Shown: positions 61,476 through 64,000 of the stretch, one piece after another
Layout of the letters: every line of letters begins with the position of its first letter
How positions within the stretch are numbered: the first letter of the stretch is position 1
Source: Bdellovibrio sp. BCCA
GTDB lineage: Bacteria; Bdellovibrionota; Bdellovibrionia; Bdellovibrionales; Bdellovibrionaceae
Length of the DNA stretch: 64,000 nucleotides
Reading direction: 5' to 3'
Assembly (NCBI RefSeq): GCF_037996825.1
Contig: NZ_JBBNAC010000001.1
Location: 3,740,025-3,804,024 of the forward strand
Program-made: the position numbers and the translations under genes
Notes under the pieces: generated by a model
Told to the model about the DNA's origin: nothing
Databases searched by the model: none
What the model saw: only the letters and a program-made list of their open reading frames with translations

Positions 61476-63101
61476 TTAAGCCTTCGCTGCCTTTACTGGC
61501 ACAGACGGCTTTCTTTCTCTCATGATCAAGTATTGTTGAATGATACCGAACAAAGTGCTCACAACCATGTAAAGTGTAAGACCTGATGGCAATTGCAACA
61601 TGAACAATGAGAAGACCACTGGCAAGAACGCCATGATTTTTGCTTGAGTAGGATCCATTGTTGATGGAGTGATCTTTTGTTGGATGAACATGAAGACCGC
61701 CATCAAGATCGGCAATACATAGAATGGATCGTGCGCACTTAGATCGTGGATCCAACCCGCAAATGGCGAGTTGTAAAGCTCGATACTAGAACCGATCACA
61801 CGGTACAACGCAAAGAATACCGGAATTTGAAGCAACATCGGAAGGCAACCACCAACAGGGTTTGCTCCGTTTTGTTTCATCACGGCCATTATCTCTTGAT
61901 TCAAACGCATTGGATCGTCTTTGTACTTTTCACGCAAAGACTGAATGATTGGTTGAACCCTCTGCATCGCTTTCATTGACTTGAAAGACATGATGTTAAA
62001 AGGAAGAACGCAAAGACGAACAAGAAGAGTCAACATGATGATTGCAAGACCCCAGTTACCCACAACAGAGTGGCAGGCCTTCATCACGTACAACAATGGT
62101 CTTGCGATAAATCCGAAGAAACCAAAGTCGATGATGTTCGCAAGTTCAGGGTCTACAGATTTCAAAGCATCGATAGATTTAGGACCCGCATAGAAAACTT
62201 CAGAGAAATTCATCTCTGGTTTTACTTGCACAGGTTTATAAACCAACTCAGCCAAAGCTGTTTTGTCATTCACAGAAGAAGCCACTTTAACGTCAGGAAT
62301 AATATCTGATTTATCAAGAATCGCCGCTGCGAAATATTGAGAACTTACAGAAAGAATAGAGGTCGAAGTGAAATCTTTAGAAACGTTTTCTTTAGCGCCG
62401 CTAAAGTTCACAGTTTCGTGCTTTCCACCATTGTGAATCACGAAGAAATCTTGGTGTTCATAAGAAGGAAAGAAAATAGAAGAAGAACCTTTAACGTGGA
62501 TCTTTTCTGGAATCATCAAAGAGAAACCTTTTTTAAATTCCTCTGTTGGATTCGTTACAGTCACAGTGTTTGTGAAAGAAGAATTTTCCGCGTTGAATTT
62601 TAATTCTCTTTTTACAACTGTCTCACCAACTTGAGCCGTTCCAACAAAGTGACCTGGAGCTTGCTCAGTCACATTGAAAAGAAGAGGTTTAACATCCCCT
62701 GCCCAACGCATTTCAAAAAGACCATCAACATCGGAAGCGCCAAGCTTGATGTTGTTCTTTTCTTTATCTTGGTAGTTATTCACGGTGAAGTTTTTAAGAC
62801 CCATTCCGCGATTTGTAAGAGTGAAAGAAACTTTATCGTTAGAGAAATTGAAACTTTGTTCTTGAGCGGCAGGAGCCGTAGCGACGTCAGAAGATTTTGT
62901 CTCGATGGGACTTGAAGCAGCTGCAGGGTTTGCAGCATCTGACGCTGGTGTTGTTTGAGTTTGCGCGTCTTTTGGTTTGTTGTAGTTAGGATATTTTTTT
63001 CCTAAGTACGTTTGCCATCCGAAATAAATAAGAGCGACCGCGGCCACAGCAATGATTGTTTTCGGATCAAAGAAGGATGGGTTGTCATTCTTTTGTTGCA
63101 T
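61476..63101 (-). CDS. yidC: Membrane protein insertase YidC
   Basis: 541 residues. N-terminal membrane anchor (about 13-28), a large periplasmic P1 domain (about 50-330), and the C-terminal five-helix core with the conserved Arg in the hydrophilic groove (VRLCVLPFNIMSFKSMKAMQ) that inserts membrane proteins such as AtpE and NuoK. Start at ATG 63101 with GGAGGG. It overlaps the yidD end by 17 bases; khpB follows. Confidence 0.95.
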   Translation of the reverse strand: MQQKNDNPSFFDPKTIIAVAAVALIYFGWQTYLGKKYPNYNKPKDAQTQTTPASDAANPAAASSPIETKSSDVATAPAAQEQSFNFSNDKVSFTLTNRGMGLKNFTVNNYQDKEKNNIKLGASDVDGLFEMRWAGDVKPLLFNVTEQAPGHFVGTAQVGETVVKRELKFNAENSSFTNTVTVTNPTEEFKKGFSLMIPEKIHVKGSSSIFFPSYEHQDFFVIHNGGKHETVNFSGAKENVSKDFTSTSILSVSSQYFAAAILDKSDIIPDVKVASSVNDKTALAELVYKPVQVKPEMNFSEVFYAGPKSIDALKSVDPELANIIDFGFFGFIARPLLYVMKACHSVVGNWGLAIIMLTLLVRLCVLPFNIMSFKSMKAMQRVQPIIQSLREKYKDDPMRLNQEIMAVMKQNGANPVGGCLPMLLQIPVFFALYRVIGSSIELYNSPFAGWIHDLSAHDPFYVLPILMAVFMFIQQKITPSTMDPTQAKIMAFLPVVFSLFMLQLPSGLTLYMVVSTLFGIIQQYLIMRERKPSVPVKAAKA

Positions 63102-63375
63102 CGATTTTCCCTCCAGGGACCGGATCGTAACCATAAGGCCCGCCCGGACGACATTTGCATACTCTTTTGGTGATTAACCACAGAGCTTTATGTGTGTGAT
63201 GAGTTTTGATAGCTTCAACAGCGTAGGCAGAACAACTGGGTTCAAAGCGACAAGAACCACCCAAATGAGTAGTCCCCAAGGTTCGGTAAGCCGCTACGAA
63301 AAACATAAGAACAGTCTTAAATGTTTTTTCGTAGAACTTCCAAACCCCGATCCAAAGCTTTGACAAATTCCTCAT
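63085..63375 (-). CDS. yidD: Membrane protein insertion efficiency factor YidD
   Basis: About 96 residues (start uncertain). The family pattern is clear: GGSCRFEPSCSAYAVEAI and CRPGGPYGYDPVP, three Cys conserved. An amphipathic N-terminal helix binds the membrane, and the protein helps YidC. The ATG at 63375 lies 59 bases inside rnpA; another at 63306 is an option with no ribosome site. Sits between rnpA and yidC as in most bacteria. Confidence 0.88.
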   Translation of the reverse strand: MRNLSKLWIGVWKFYEKTFKTVLMFFVAAYRTLGTTHLGGSCRFEPSCSAYAVEAIKTHHTHKALWLITKRVCKCRPGGPYGYDPVPGGKIDATKE

Positions 63376-63676
63376 GCGCGAGGCCTTTGTAAAAGTTGGC
63401 ATCCATAGGTTTAAAGATGATGTTGATGTCGGCTTCAATAGTTTTTCCCGCTACTAGAGAAGCCCTAAAATATTCTCGCGCCCAACGTTTCAATTTGTTT
63501 CGAACAACAGCAGAGCCGATTTTACGACTTGCAGTTACTCCAAAACGCAACTGACCTACAGAGTTCTTCTGATAATTCAGAAGCAACCATTTTGTAGGCC
63601 AATATCTTTTTCCCGTTTGTTTTAGAGAGAGAAATTCAGAGCTTCGCTTAATTACGTGTGGAGAACTATTTTCCAC
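63317..63676 (-). CDS. rnpA: Ribonuclease P protein component RnpA
   Basis: 119 residues. The RNR signature [13 protein letters not shown] (about 59-71) preceded by [15 protein letters not shown], typical of the protein that helps RNase P RNA mature tRNA. Start is GTG at 63676, overlapping the rpmH end by 11 bases, the usual compact rpmH-rnpA join. Confidence 0.93.
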   Translation of the reverse strand: MENSSPHVIKRSSEFLSLKQTGKRYWPTKWLLLNYQKNSVGQLRFGVTASRKIGSAVVRNKLKRWAREYFRASLVAGKTIEADINIIFKPMDANFYKGLAHEEFVKALDRGLEVLRKNI

Positions 63677-63815
63677 CTGTAGAAACCGTCAAACGCTTTC
63701 TTCCTTTAGCGCGACGACGATTAAGAACTTCTTGGCCAGCTTTTGTAGCCATACGAGCGCGGAAACCGTGTGTAGTTTTACGACGTTTATTTGATGGTTG
63801 GTATGTACGTTTCAT
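63666..63815 (-). CDS. rpmH: 50S ribosomal protein L34
   Basis: 49 residues, too short for many gene finders. It begins [20 protein letters not shown] and continues [20 protein letters not shown], the classic L34 sequence with nearly all conserved residues. The ribosome site GGGGAGAAGAG precedes the ATG. Part of rpmH-rnpA-yidD-yidC-khpB, a block that usually adjoins oriC and dnaA. Confidence 0.97.
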   Translation of the reverse strand: MKRTYQPSNKRRKTTHGFRARMATKAGQEVLNRRRAKGRKRLTVSTGGK

Positions 63816-64000
63816 TACTCTTCTCCCCGGAATATTTTTACGACGCTAAATGACGTCAGTGACACCTATATATGTATCCCCACAAAGTTGTTCACAACTA
63901 GATACGTGGGGCACTAATAAAGCACGTTGCGGCAAGAAGGTCAACTGTTGAAAACTTCAGCTCCCCTTGTTAAGAGGACCCTGCACTTGAGGGGAATCTG
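63816..64000. other. Origin-proximal intergenic region with interleaved inverted repeats
   Basis: No gene is seen. At 63874-63911 GTATC and CCCCAC at left pair with GATAC and GTGGGG at right in crossed order, around AGTTGT/ACAACT (63886-63899). TTGTTCACA and TATCCCCACA resemble degenerate DnaA boxes. A TATATA at about 63868-63873 may serve a minus-strand promoter of rpmH. The region beyond the window's end should hold oriC and dnaA by gene order. Confidence 0.45.

Overview
The window is a stretch of bacterial chromosome with dense, mostly core genes. Its right end has the rpmH-rnpA-yidD-yidC-khpB-mnmE-mnmG-rsmG-parA-parB order that normally sits beside the replication origin, and two perfect 16-bp parS sites lie at 56137-56152 and 56657-56672. 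dnaA is not in the window, so the origin is probably just past the right edge. The predator-like set of exported hydrolases, a PilT next to nucleoside-salvage genes, a membrane-arm-only nuo cluster, an atp cluster with b and b' subunits but no a or c, and a bactofilin joined to parAB all point to a Gram-negative of the Bdellovibrio type (Bdellovibrionota). This assignment is inference from gene content and order. I see no rRNA, tRNA, CRISPR array, insertion sequence or prophage.

Layout. 1-4.6 kb: pilT, then a tightly overlapping deoC-deoA-purine nucleoside phosphorylase operon for nucleoside breakdown. 4.6-9.8 kb: a subtilisin-like lipoprotein behind a possible switchable leader, then a three-gene acyl-CoA carboxylase (carboxyltransferase, biotin carboxylase, biotin carrier). 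9.8-15.1 kb: two secreted proteins of unknown function, tatB-tatC with an unknown partner, and a secreted zinc-protease-like protein. 15.1-23 kb: an HD hydrolase, a double M16 peptidase divergent from hemW, then grpE-dnaJ and an LpoA-like lipoprotein. 22.8-30.5 kb: two tandem DksA-like proteins (one without its zinc ligands), lon, a degenerate HD-GYP protein, an exported L,D-transpeptidase, a small HTH/coiled-coil protein and a patatin-like lipase. 30.5-34.2 kb (minus strand): a MoxR / DUF58 / transglutaminase operon. 34.3-41.7 kb (minus): nuoA-H-J-K-L-M-N. 41.7-47.8 kb: mfd, an outer-membrane barrel and an exported NagZ-like glycosidase. 47.9-56.1 kb (minus): parA-parB-bactofilin followed by atpF'-F-H-A-G-D-C. 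56.1-64 kb: a lipoprotein gene bracketed by the two parS sites, the mnmE-mnmG-rsmG operon, khpB, and the rpmH-rnpA-yidD-yidC operon.

The genes combine energy conservation (membrane arm of complex I, F1 and stator of ATP synthase), envelope work (Tat export, YidC insertion, L,D-transpeptidase, NagZ, M16 and subtilase proteases), macromolecule recycling (nucleoside phosphorylases, Lon) and chromosome segregation (ParABS). The most unusual points are non-coding: the parS pair bracketing one gene with no spare base on one side, two candidate RNA switches (4.70 and 13.50 kb), a 26-nt repeat placed over the stop codons of two unrelated genes 15 kb apart, and interleaved inverted repeats next to the presumed origin. 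All structures and motifs were read by eye; no alignment or folding was computed.
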